Part shown: positions 24,805 through 33,940 of the stretch, in pieces
Position numbering within the stretch: position 1 is the stretch's first letter
Layout: each line of letters starts with the position of its first letter
NCBI GenBank assembly: GCA_900548855.1
Contig: URMF01000008.1
Coordinates: 1-64,000 of the forward strand
Reading direction: 5' to 3'
Length of the DNA stretch: 64,000 nucleotides
DNA from: an uncultured Eubacteriales bacterium
Lineage (GTDB): Bacteria; Bacillota; Clostridia; Lachnospirales; Lachnospiraceae
Position numbers and translations under genes: made by a program
Notes under the pieces: model-generated
The model's database searches: none
What the model saw: the letters and a program-made list of their open reading frames with translations, nothing else
What the model was told of the DNA's origin: nothing

Positions 24805-26964
24805 ATGTTCTTAAAACAAATACATGTGGAAAATTTCAGATTGTTAATGAATTATGATGTTACATTGGATGATAAACTTACTCTTTTCGTTGGAAAAAAC
24901 AATGCGGGAAAAACATCATTGATGAATCTTATGTCTATGGTGGTAAATGGAAATGAGTTGAAATATGATGATTATCCAATACAATGTCGACATGAATTAT
25001 ATGCAGCTTTTTTTGAGTTATGGAATGAAACTATCACATTTGATGATTGCATAAAGAAAATTCCTATTTCAATGATTCGTCTATGCATTGATTATTCTAG
25101 CGAAAGCGATGATACATATTTAGGTGGCTTATCACCATTTATTATTGACTTAGATGAAAATATATCAGAGGCAATTGTTGTCGCAAAATATAGTTTTATT
25201 GCTACTAATGATATTTTGAATGAAATAAAAAAGGATTATTATAAAACAATTGAAGTTATAGAAAGCAACAATAAGGGCACAGATGAAATATCAGATAATG
25301 ATACTAAAATACAAATAGATTCAGAAAAAGATCAAGATACAAATGTTGTTTCGAATACTGAAATTATTTCAAGTATTGTTGAGAAATACTTTTTTAGATT
25401 ATTTACGTTACAAATTTTTGCAATCAATCCGAATGATGAGAAAAATGTACAAATCAAATCAAAAACAGAATTAAAAAATTTATTTGTTTTAGGAACAGTT
25501 GGCGCTGAGAGAAGTTTAGATGAAGCTGATGATGCATCAGATAGATCACTAAGTATTGTAATGAGCCGTTTGTTTAAAAGTGATATGTCAGGGGTAGAGG
25601 AAGAGATTGCAGAACGAACGGCGAGTCTCAATGATTTTGTCGATGAACAAAGTCTGAAAGCTGAAAATATAGTGAATAACATATTATCTGATATTGTTGA
25701 TAATATGATTTCCTTTGGATATCCAACGGTAGAAGATATGCAATTATATGCCAAAACAAGATTTTCTATGAAAAATGACATAATAAATAATACGGATTTG
25801 CAATATGTTACAACTGGTAATGAAGAAACATTGCCAAGCTCTCATAATGGGTTGGGTTATAAAAATCTTATTAAGATAACATTATTGTTAAAAGAATTTT
25901 CTATAAATGTAAAACAAAGTGCAAAAAGCGCAATACCAATCTTGTTTTTAGAAGAACCAGAGGCACATATGCATCCGCAATTGCAAGAAGTTTTTGTGGA
26001 ACATTTGCAGGATGTTCTTTCAAAATTTGCAGGAAATAAGATACAGATAATTATGTCTACGCATTCACCACATATTGCAAATACTGTTCCGTTTAGAAAT
26101 ATAAGATATTTAAGGAGAAAATCTGATTGTGTAATTTGTAAAAACCTGAATGAGTTTGGAACAAAAGATAGTACATCTGAAGATGAATATAGGGAAAATA
26201 TAGAATTTTTGCAAAAATACTTAACATTAAGTAGATGCGATTTATATTTTTGTGATAAGGCAATTTTGGTGGAGGGAGCAGCAGAGCGTTTGTTAATTCC
26301 TGATATGATAAGAAAGTGTGATGAACGAGGAAAGTTCGGAGAGGCAAGACCAAATTTAACCTCCCAATATTGTTCAATTATTGAGGTTGGAGGTGCATAT
26401 GCACATCGATTTCTGAATTTTGTTAACTTTTTGGAAATACCAACGCTTATTTTAACGGATATAGATTTTGTTGATGCAAAGAATAACAAGACACTAAGAA
26501 AAAATGCTGAAAATACATCTAATGCGACAATTAAGAGATGGGGGCATGATATTCTAAATGTAGCTTTATCCAATAAAATTGATTTGAAAGATATTTTTGG
26601 TTTAAAAGACGAGGAAAAAACAAATGGATTAGTACACATAGAATTTCAGAGAGAAGAGAATAGCGCATATCCAAGAAGTCTGGAAGAAGCTATTATGAAC
26701 GTGAATAGGGAATATTATGGGATCGCTGAAGATGAAACAGACATAGATTTTGATGAAAAGGAAAAGAAAAAAACAGATTTTGCGTTAGATTTAATCTTTG
26801 GTGAGATTGCCAATAGTTATCAAATACCATCATATATTGAAAAAGGACTTGTATGGTTAAATGCGCAGTCGAAAATGCCTACATATGTAGAACCAAAGAG
26901 AAAATGCAAAAGAATATATAAGAAGAATAGATTGCAAAAAGAGGAGGATGGCGATGTGCGGTAA
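24805..26964 (+). CDS. gajA: Gabija protein GajA: OLD-family ATPase/TOPRIM nuclease
   Basis: 719 residues. ABC-type ATPase head: Walker A GKNNAGKTS at 30-38, Walker B LFLEEPEAHMHP near 380, then STHSPHI. The C-terminal TOPRIM nuclease shows LVEGAAERL (catalytic Glu near 488), EVGGAYAHRF and ILTDIDF (near 549). The OLD protein with a UvrD-like helicase encoded directly downstream defines class 2 OLD, that is Gabija, an anti-phage system in which nucleotide depletion releases DNA nicking. Longer than the best-known GajA (578) through an insert between the Walker motifs (residues ~150-190, Asp/Glu/Asn-rich) and a lysine-rich tail. Overlaps gajB by 11 bases. AT-rich. Confidence 0.82.
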   Translation: MFLKQIHVENFRLLMNYDVTLDDKLTLFVGKNNAGKTSLMNLMSMVVNGNELKYDDYPIQCRHELYAAFFELWNETITFDDCIKKIPISMIRLCIDYSSESDDTYLGGLSPFIIDLDENISEAIVVAKYSFIATNDILNEIKKDYYKTIEVIESNNKGTDEISDNDTKIQIDSEKDQDTNVVSNTEIISSIVEKYFFRLFTLQIFAINPNDEKNVQIKSKTELKNLFVLGTVGAERSLDEADDASDRSLSIVMSRLFKSDMSGVEEEIAERTASLNDFVDEQSLKAENIVNNILSDIVDNMISFGYPTVEDMQLYAKTRFSMKNDIINNTDLQYVTTGNEETLPSSHNGLGYKNLIKITLLLKEFSINVKQSAKSAIPILFLEEPEAHMHPQLQEVFVEHLQDVLSKFAGNKIQIIMSTHSPHIANTVPFRNIRYLRRKSDCVICKNLNEFGTKDSTSEDEYRENIEFLQKYLTLSRCDLYFCDKAILVEGAAERLLIPDMIRKCDERGKFGEARPNLTSQYCSIIEVGGAYAHRFLNFVNFLEIPTLILTDIDFVDAKNNKTLRKNAENTSNATIKRWGHDILNVALSNKIDLKDIFGLKDEEKTNGLVHIEFQREENSAYPRSLEEAIMNVNREYYGIAEDETDIDFDEKEKKKTDFALDLIFGEIANSYQIPSYIEKGLVWLNAQSKMPTYVEPKRKCKRIYKKNRLQKEEDGDVR

Positions 26965-28672
26965 ATACGAAATAGCAAAAAAAAGAGCCGATGAGATAGA
27001 TTCTGAAATCCTACAGGTTTTACAATCAAAAAAAAGTTTTAGGGTGGAAGCTGGTGCAGGTTCAGGAAAAACGTATTCACTAAATAAAGTGATAACATGG
27101 ATGCAGGATAATTACTGGGATATAGTTAAGGCAAAGAAGCAAAAAGTTGCCTGCATTACATATACTAATGCTGGTGTTGATGTAATTGCCTCAAGGTTAA
27201 AAGATGACAGTTTTATTCAACCAATGACAATTCATTCATTTGCATGGGAACTTATAAGACAGTTTGAGAAAGAATTAAAGCAAAAAGTTTATGAACTGCA
27301 AATGGTGCCGATGGGGGTGGAAGAGAAAGATTTTGATAAGGTGCAATATGAATTGGGTGTCAGATATGTAGAAGATAGAGTACTTTATTTGTATCACGAT
27401 GATGTTATAGCGTTGTTTTCTGAGTTTATGAATAATGTAAAATTTAGAAGAATTTTAGCTTTACAATATCCGATTATATTGATAGATGAATATCAAGATT
27501 CTTTACGCATGGTGATTGACCAGTTTTTAAAATGGTATATAAATCAAAATGTTGGACCACAATTTGGTTTTTTTGGTGATGCATGGCAAACTATTTATGA
27601 TAAAAGCTCATGTGGTTTAATCGAATCACAAAATCTTGTTGTGATTGGAAAAGAATCAAACTTTCGCTCACAGCAGGTAATAGTTGATGTATTAAACAGA
27701 ATAAGACCAGAATTACCACAGATTCCAGCAACAGATGAAAATGATGGAATTGTAAAAGTTATTACTTGTAATGATTATCAAGGAAACCGTCAAAATGGAT
27801 ACTATAAAGGTGAGCTTCCTGATGAAATTTTGAGTGAACGAATTTCAAATTTACAAAAAAGATTAGATAGGATGTATAATTGGAATATTGAGGGTGAGCA
27901 TATTACATTAATGATTACGCATAAAATGTTGGCTAAGCAACAGAAATATGCTAATTTATTGAATATATTAGATGAGCAGTTAAAAGATGGAGAAGATCCA
28001 TATTTGAAATTTTTTGATGAAATAGTAGAGCCTTTATATAGTGCATTAGAATCAAAAAAATTAACACAATTGTTTGAAGTATTAAAAAATGATGGATATC
28101 CAATAGAATATAAGAGACAAAAGCATAGTTGGAATGAGTTAATGCAACAATTAGAAATTGCCCGAGAAAAAACTATTAAGGATGTAGTGGAAATTTTGTA
28201 TACAAGAAAGGATATACATGTACCAATACCTCCTAAAATACAAAATAGTTATAAGAAATTCTTAGAGGATCCGGACAGCAGATATGGAAAAGGGACAATA
28301 GGGGCATTTTATAGTATCCCTTATTCAGAAGTTTTAGGGGCTCTTGCATTTTTAAGACCGGATGCAGAGTATTCGACTGATCATGGAGTAAAAGGTGAAG
28401 AATATGATAATGTGTTATTTGTAATTGGACGAGGATGGAATAACTATCAATTTGATAAATATATGGGAACAAATTTGGCAACATTGCAGGAGAAGGAACA
28501 TGATAGCTATATAAGAAATAGAAATTTATTTTATGTTTGTTGCTCAAGACCAAAGAAGCGTTTAATACTATTTGTAACAATACCCGTTGAAGGAGAGTTT
28601 CTTTCGTATTTGCAAAGTGTATTTGGAGAAGATAATATATGCTCGTATAAAGAATTTATGGGGAATGACTGA
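26954..28672 (+). CDS. gajB: Gabija protein GajB: UvrD-like helicase
   Basis: 572 residues from ATG 26954 (GAGGAGG six bases upstream; ATG 26948 abuts the site). Superfamily 1 helicase motifs: I EAGAGSGKTYS, II LIDEYQDS, III GDAWQTIYD, V HGVKGEEYDNV, VI YVCCSRPKKRL. In Gabija, GajB senses DNA ends or nicked DNA made by GajA and hydrolyses nucleotides. Somewhat larger than the well-studied GajB (494). No terminator is seen after the stop. Last gene of the defence island. Confidence 0.82.
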   Translation: MCGKYEIAKKRADEIDSEILQVLQSKKSFRVEAGAGSGKTYSLNKVITWMQDNYWDIVKAKKQKVACITYTNAGVDVIASRLKDDSFIQPMTIHSFAWELIRQFEKELKQKVYELQMVPMGVEEKDFDKVQYELGVRYVEDRVLYLYHDDVIALFSEFMNNVKFRRILALQYPIILIDEYQDSLRMVIDQFLKWYINQNVGPQFGFFGDAWQTIYDKSSCGLIESQNLVVIGKESNFRSQQVIVDVLNRIRPELPQIPATDENDGIVKVITCNDYQGNRQNGYYKGELPDEILSERISNLQKRLDRMYNWNIEGEHITLMITHKMLAKQQKYANLLNILDEQLKDGEDPYLKFFDEIVEPLYSALESKKLTQLFEVLKNDGYPIEYKRQKHSWNELMQQLEIAREKTIKDVVEILYTRKDIHVPIPPKIQNSYKKFLEDPDSRYGKGTIGAFYSIPYSEVLGALAFLRPDAEYSTDHGVKGEEYDNVLFVIGRGWNNYQFDKYMGTNLATLQEKEHDSYIRNRNLFYVCCSRPKKRLILFVTIPVEGEFLSYLQSVFGEDNICSYKEFMGND

Positions 28673-28826
28673 AAGTAGAATTCAATTTTATTGTTTTCTG
28701 GGTACAATTTGGGTACAGAAGTTTTGAGAACATATTGACGACATATAAAATATATCAAAATGATACAACTTCATCAACGGATAACACTAGATTAATATGA
28801 AAAATAAATCCTGAATTAACCCCCTT
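28673..28826. other. Right edge of the defence island with a GGGTACA direct repeat
   Basis: GGGTACA occurs at 28700-28706 and 28711-28717 (11-base period). Such repeats resemble arm sites near tyrosine-recombinase attachment sites, but no integrase is present. A possible -35 (TTGACG, 28735-28740) lies downstream with only a weak -10 (AATGAT). No terminator for gajB was found. Confidence 0.35.
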
Positions 28827-28841
28827 ATGAGGAGAAACATT

Positions 28842-31094
28842 ATGAAAAAAATTACCGTAGTTGTTATGACAATTGTCTGTATACTTTCCTTAGTGAGTTG
28901 TGGAAAAAGTGAAAATAGCCAGATACAGCAGCAGATGGAGGATAAAACAGATGTTACGTTTGAAGGGAAAAATATGGAGCTTAAGGGAGTAAAAGGGACG
29001 ATTCTTTCCTATACAGTAAAAAACGGAACATTATATGTGTTGACGAATTGTGAAGCAGATGAAGACCAGGCAGCCAACCCATATGAATTTTATTCTTTGG
29101 ATTTAGACGGAAGTAATGCGCAATGCATTTTATCCCAGGCATCAGGTAAAGAGAATATTGTTGCGTTTTGTGTGGATTCTACAGGGAATATTATATACAT
29201 ATCTGTCAGTGATAATAGTGAAGACTGGAATATGGAATTGGTTAAAATTAATAACAACGGAAAAGAGCTATTAAGAGAAAATATTACGAAAATTATTCGA
29301 GATGATGCTGTTTTAATAAATGGAATTGTGTCTGACAGTAATGGAGTGACTGCACTTGCCTGTGGACAAAAGGTATATTTTTTTGATGAAAAGCTTCAGT
29401 CTGCAGGAGAAGTGCGGGCGCAGGAGGGCTATGTAGTTGATATTGCTTTAACGAAAAATGGTGGGATAGTATGTGTGACAGATCCGCTGAATAGCGATGA
29501 GGTTGCGCTTAAGGTATATTTACTGGATGCAAAGGATAGAAAATGGGGAGATATTATTAATATATCAGTTGGAGGAAATGGGGAAAGTGATTATATTGTG
29601 GATGGTGTGCAATATGATTTTTGTTTTAAGGGACGCAATGGTATATATGGGTACGATATGGAAACCAAAGAGCAGACAGAATTGATGGATTATGACGCTT
29701 CTTATATGACGAGTGCTGATGCAGAAGGGATGGTCTGTACAGATAAGGGTACATTTATAGGTAAGTCAGAACAATTTGTAGATGGAAAGTTACAGTGTAG
29801 TCTGGTTGCATATGCAAAAAAAGATGAAAATACTGTTAGTGAAAAGAAGATAATTACTTTTGGAACATATTATGCCAATGATGGTGTGAAGAGTGCGATT
29901 GCAAAGTTTAATAGAAATAATCCGGAATACCAGATTGTAATCCAGGAGTATCTTGATATGGATGAAGAACGGCTGCTAGCAGATATTTCTACAGGAAAAG
30001 GACAGGATATAATAGATTTATCAATGTTTCCACTTTCTGTTGAACAATGTGTTTCAAAAGGGTTAATAGAAGATTTAACGCCTTATTATGAAAAGGATAC
30101 AGAATATCAGACTGATAATATGATTGATTCTGTTAAAAAGGCAATGGAGTATGATGGGAAGTTATATTTTGTAACACCCGTTTTTTCCTTGACAACAATA
30201 GCCGCTAAAACAGAGGATGTTGGTGACAATACCGGATGGACAGTTAAGGAGTTAAAAAATTTAATAGAAAAAAAGGGTAAAGATGTTGAATTGTTTAATT
30301 CAGTAGATACAAAAGGGGAATATCTATATTATTTCATATGTAATAATATTTCTGACTATATTGACTGGGAAAACGGTACATGCAGTTTTGACAGTGAGGA
30401 TTTTAAATATATACTTGAATTATGTAATGAAAAAGGAATGAAGGAAGAAGTGAATGTATCGGATTCAGAACTTACGGAAGAAGTGAACAGTATGTATACA
30501 AGATTTCAGAATGGCGAATATGTTCTATTACAGGAGGATTCGATTGATTTATCTATGATTCAATTTGAACGGAAAGCGATTGATGCTGATATTACCTATA
30601 TAGGATTTCCGAATAAAGAAAAGCAGGGCTCCTATTTTCAATTTAACAATAAATTTGCAATTTCATCCCAATCAAAAGTAAAGGAGCAGGCATGGGAGTT
30701 TATCCGTACTTTTATGTCAAAGGAATACCAAAGGTTAATAATTTGTGACTGCTGTATGCCGATTTTTCAGGATATGTTTGATAGCAGGCTTAAGCAATTA
30801 ACTGCCACAGAGCCTTATGTAAATGAATTTGGGGAGATGATTGAACCGGTAGAAGAATATACAATGGAATGGGGAGATATGGAGGTTATAATTGGTGCGC
30901 CAACACAGGAGGATATAGATATATATCTGGATTTGATTCATCAGACAAAGCGTTGTGGAGACAGTGATATGGTTGTTTTTAACATAATATATGAAGAGGC
31001 ACAGGACTATTTTAATGGCAGGAAAAAATTAAATAAAACAATAGATATTATACAAAACCGGGTCACAACTTATGTGAATGAACAAAGGAAATAA
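28842..31094 (+). CDS. Large extracellular solute-binding lipoprotein, orphan copy
   Basis: 750 residues from ATG 28842 (GAGGAG upstream). Lipoprotein signal with lipobox LVSC at about residue 22. Residues ~40-330 form repeated beta-strand units like a propeller (DLDGSN, DSTGNIIYIS, TKNGGIVCVT). The C-terminal half from VSEKKIITFGTYY is a family 1-like sugar ABC binding domain (FNRNNPEYQIVIQEY; AWEFIRTFMSKEYQ). A paralogue with the same layout at 35600 is followed by permeases; this copy has none and faces a convergent peptidase gene. Probably duplicated; ligand unknown, likely an oligosaccharide. Confidence 0.82.
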   Translation: MKKITVVVMTIVCILSLVSCGKSENSQIQQQMEDKTDVTFEGKNMELKGVKGTILSYTVKNGTLYVLTNCEADEDQAANPYEFYSLDLDGSNAQCILSQASGKENIVAFCVDSTGNIIYISVSDNSEDWNMELVKINNNGKELLRENITKIIRDDAVLINGIVSDSNGVTALACGQKVYFFDEKLQSAGEVRAQEGYVVDIALTKNGGIVCVTDPLNSDEVALKVYLLDAKDRKWGDIINISVGGNGESDYIVDGVQYDFCFKGRNGIYGYDMETKEQTELMDYDASYMTSADAEGMVCTDKGTFIGKSEQFVDGKLQCSLVAYAKKDENTVSEKKIITFGTYYANDGVKSAIAKFNRNNPEYQIVIQEYLDMDEERLLADISTGKGQDIIDLSMFPLSVEQCVSKGLIEDLTPYYEKDTEYQTDNMIDSVKKAMEYDGKLYFVTPVFSLTTIAAKTEDVGDNTGWTVKELKNLIEKKGKDVELFNSVDTKGEYLYYFICNNISDYIDWENGTCSFDSEDFKYILELCNEKGMKEEVNVSDSELTEEVNSMYTRFQNGEYVLLQEDSIDLSMIQFERKAIDADITYIGFPNKEKQGSYFQFNNKFAISSQSKVKEQAWEFIRTFMSKEYQRLIICDCCMPIFQDMFDSRLKQLTATEPYVNEFGEMIEPVEEYTMEWGDMEVIIGAPTQEDIDIYLDLIHQTKRCGDSDMVVFNIIYEEAQDYFNGRKKLNKTIDIIQNRVTTYVNEQRK

Positions 31095-31096
31095 CT

Positions 31097-31138
31097 TTCA
31101 TATAAGCCATGAGAGGTGATGCTCATGGCTTATATGAA
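31097..31138. terminator. Perfect 17-base inverted repeat between convergent genes
   Basis: TTCATATAAGCCATGAG and its exact reverse complement enclose an 8-base loop. The right arm and loop include the 3' end of the convergent DUF885 gene. Probably a bidirectional terminator, though the T runs on both sides are short. Confidence 0.65.
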
Positions 31139-32988
31139 TTTGTAAGCATTTCCTTCCGTATGGTTTCAAAGTCGGCAGGTCCGATATCCAGTAATCTTTT
31201 ATGAAATTCCTTTTCAGAAAAATTCTCCATTTCCTGGTTTTTATATGCTTCTTTTAAATCCAGAATTTCCAGATAACCAATAAAATAGCTCAAATAGTTA
31301 GCAGGTGCTTCTATCACATAGGAATAAACATCGGCGGCATAAGTGTTGTTAAATCCGTTATCTTCAAAAAACTTACAGGTATCAGATAAGGTCCAGCCCT
31401 CATAATTGACTCCCATATCAATGCGGGAACAGAGGGCAAGATTGATAATGGTATCCGCCTGATAAAGCCGACACAGGGAGTCGCCTTCCAGCGGATAGTC
31501 CAGGAAAGTAAAAGCATCCATCTCCACATAGGTTGCCCAGCCCTCCACATAACCTGGGTAATCGAGAGACTGACGGATACTGTCCGGATGTGTATCATTA
31601 AAGTAAACGGTCTGGTATAAATGTCCGGGGAAGCCTTCATGAGCCAGAGTAGTGAACAGATTGCCATTTTCTTCATTAGTGTAGAGTGCGTTGATGTAGA
31701 TGGTGTTATTTTGATAATCATCTATGGCGGGAATCATATAAAAGGCAGGGCTCAGGGAGGAAGCAAGGCTTTCTGATACATTTTTAACCTGATAGGCGGG
31801 AGTATTATTGAGGAGAGGATAATCCTCCCGAATCATCAGGGATAAGGCTTCTAATATAACTTCCGGAGACTGGTAATAGGTTTCCAGAGAATTTTCACAG
31901 TAGTAAAAATAGGCTTTCTGGTCGGTTATGGCAATGTTTAAAACATCGCCTAAAGCCTCTGATAATGCTTGTTCCGTCATGGATATAAGCTCCGTTACCG
32001 GGCGGGAAGAACCGGTAGCACTTTTTACAAGCAGGGAATAATATTTGGCTCCGTCTGGAAGCGTGGACAGCCCATAGGCGGTGGATGAATCCGGAATCAG
32101 ATTGTTTTCCGGAGCATTTTCTAAGCTCTTTTCTAAATATTGGTATAAATTCTCATAGGCGGAAACCACATATTTTTTTACATAGTCTTCATTTTGCTTT
32201 ATATAATGCTGCTGTTTTCTGTTTGAAATTCCCTCCACCTTTGCAATCCTTTCATTGAAGGTGCTGATAAAACTGTTATCGCCATTGTAAAAGCCTTCCA
32301 GCATGGTTTCCATTTTCTCTTTTGAGGAAGATAATAAAAAGTCCGGCGTACAGTATCCTTTTTTATTTCGCTGTTCTTCATAGGAAATTACATCTTCAAA
32401 GTAAGCAGGTACCTGCTTTAACAGATTTAGATAGGTTTTGACATCCTCCTCGTTCCGCAGGGGATATTCCCCTAAAGTGACCGGAAGGTTTGTCTGAACG
32501 CCGGAAGAGCTCCCCAGCAGTTCCTCGTAAAAAGGATATTGGGAAATAGTCTTGCTGAGATTTAAGTTATTTGTAAGAAGAGAATAGGTGATTTGTTCAC
32601 TTTCCGTCAGCTCGGAATTGGAAAAGCGCTTCAGATTGTCAGATAGGAAAGCCAGAACATTCCGGCCGGACTGGTTTTCTTTTTGGTAATCCCGATAAGA
32701 AAAAGAGGTAAGGTCAGGTTCTAATGCAGGAATGTTATAAGCAGAGGGATTTTTCAGTGTATAGGCAGTTGTGATGGAATCAGAGGTAGTCTCGTAACAA
32801 AACAGGGTGTCGGTAAATTCTGAAAAAGAGGAGGCTTGTTCCATTTGCTCTAATAGTCTTGTATGGTAGCTTTCGTTATCAGTAGGGGAAATAATATGTA
32901 TTCCATAGAGGATGGAAAGCAAGAGGGCTGCTATAAAAAGGGGTAGCAGAATAAGGGTGAAACGTTTATGGGATGTAGTAAAGTGCAT
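31123..32988 (-). CDS. DUF885 family metallopeptidase-like protein, membrane-anchored
   Basis: 621 residues. N-terminal signal anchor (residues ~11-30). The zinc-site motif HEGFPGH (first His at 450) and the downstream EGWATYVE region with the third ligand Glu are the DUF885 signature; this family is related to gluzincin (M3-like) peptidases. Acts outside the membrane on unknown peptides. RBS GGAG six bases before the ATG. Convergent with the orphan lipoprotein and divergent from the next small membrane gene. Confidence 0.85.
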   Translation of the reverse strand: MHFTTSHKRFTLILLPLFIAALLLSILYGIHIISPTDNESYHTRLLEQMEQASSFSEFTDTLFCYETTSDSITTAYTLKNPSAYNIPALEPDLTSFSYRDYQKENQSGRNVLAFLSDNLKRFSNSELTESEQITYSLLTNNLNLSKTISQYPFYEELLGSSSGVQTNLPVTLGEYPLRNEEDVKTYLNLLKQVPAYFEDVISYEEQRNKKGYCTPDFLLSSSKEKMETMLEGFYNGDNSFISTFNERIAKVEGISNRKQQHYIKQNEDYVKKYVVSAYENLYQYLEKSLENAPENNLIPDSSTAYGLSTLPDGAKYYSLLVKSATGSSRPVTELISMTEQALSEALGDVLNIAITDQKAYFYYCENSLETYYQSPEVILEALSLMIREDYPLLNNTPAYQVKNVSESLASSLSPAFYMIPAIDDYQNNTIYINALYTNEENGNLFTTLAHEGFPGHLYQTVYFNDTHPDSIRQSLDYPGYVEGWATYVEMDAFTFLDYPLEGDSLCRLYQADTIINLALCSRIDMGVNYEGWTLSDTCKFFEDNGFNNTYAADVYSYVIEAPANYLSYFIGYLEILDLKEAYKNQEMENFSEKEFHKRLLDIGPADFETIRKEMLTNSYKP

Positions 32989-33079
32989 AGCGGCTCCGAT
33001 ATGTGCTGTTAATTATGTATATGCCGGATATAGGGAAAGAATGAGATAAAATAATATAATTAACAATTAAAGTAAACAC

Positions 33080-33108
33080 TTGACATTGAAAAATTGTTTC
33101 GATATACT
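33080..33108 (+). promoter_or_regulatory. Near-consensus promoter
   Basis: TTGACA, 17-base spacer, TATACT, about 68 bases upstream of the small membrane-protein gene. Confidence 0.75.
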
Positions 33109-33175
33109 ACATGTACTGATTAAAATATGAAATATATAAACATAGTAAGAATTTATAACTCTGAAAGGATTATAT

Positions 33176-33727
33176 ATGAAAGATAAAAGGCTTTTATTGC
33201 AAATTATTATATCCGGTATATTTTATATATTGGTATCGGTTGTATTTGTTTATGCACAAAATAATATCTATAAGAATGCAGTTCAGATTTATACATTTGA
33301 ACTGTTTTGTGTACCTTTTATATTAGCGATTGTACTATTGTTTTATGAGAAAGAAAAAAGAATTGTTTTACATATTTTTGATGTAGTGTATGGGATATTG
33401 GCACTTGTATTGGTAATTTGTTTGATGATTCACAGACCGTTGACTGTAACAGATGGAGAACAGATGTTAGAGCAGGAGGGCTATAAGGAAATACAGTATA
33501 TATCTTCTTATCAGAAGGAAAGCTATAATAATGGAATTGCAGCTTTTTCAAAGGGAAATTTAGATATAGAGCTTCCGGAATGTAAACTGGGTGTGTATGT
33601 ATATAAAGGTACAATAAAAGGGAAGAAAGATACGATTATTGTTTATTTAGAAAATGGAACGGATATTAGCCTTTCTGAAATAGATAAGAGCGGAATGCTG
33701 AAAAATATATTAAGCAGTAAAGAGTAA
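33176..33727 (+). CDS. Small membrane protein of unknown function
   Basis: 183 residues, RBS AAAGGA. Three hydrophobic segments (about 8-28, 39-56, 64-84), then a soluble C-terminal domain of ~95 residues beginning LTVTDGEQMLEQEGYKEI and ending in mixed alpha/beta sequence. I do not recognise a family. It has its own strong promoter and a separate promoter follows, so it is probably monocistronic. An extracytoplasmic sensor or small-peptide-binding role is possible but unsupported. Confidence 0.65.
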   Translation: MKDKRLLLQIIISGIFYILVSVVFVYAQNNIYKNAVQIYTFELFCVPFILAIVLLFYEKEKRIVLHIFDVVYGILALVLVICLMIHRPLTVTDGEQMLEQEGYKEIQYISSYQKESYNNGIAAFSKGNLDIELPECKLGVYVYKGTIKGKKDTIIVYLENGTDISLSEIDKSGMLKNILSSKE

Positions 33728-33816
33728 ATTTATAAAAAAGTATTATTTATTAACTGAAATTAAATATTTATAGATATGGATATATAGGATTGTTATAATT
33801 TAATATAGAAAAATGA

Positions 33817-33845
33817 TTTACATTTACTTGGATTTTCCGTATAGT
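33817..33845 (+). promoter_or_regulatory. Promoter of the beta-glucosidase gene
   Basis: TTTACA, 17-base spacer, TATAGT, about 95 bases before the start codon. Confidence 0.55.
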
Positions 33846-33940
33846 GTACCTATAACATGAGAATAGCTTTTCAGAATGCATTATTGGATTTTCTACGGAA
33901 GCATTTGAGGAAAGGCGGAGCGATATAGGAGGTATGAAAT

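Noticed and set aside
25857..26639. 260-codon minus-strand reading frame inside gajA
   Set aside because: It is antisense to conserved ATPase and TOPRIM motifs, has no ribosome-binding site and its protein is low-complexity; a shadow frame.
28700..28717. CRISPR-like or satellite repeat
   Set aside because: Only two 7-base copies are present; there is no array.
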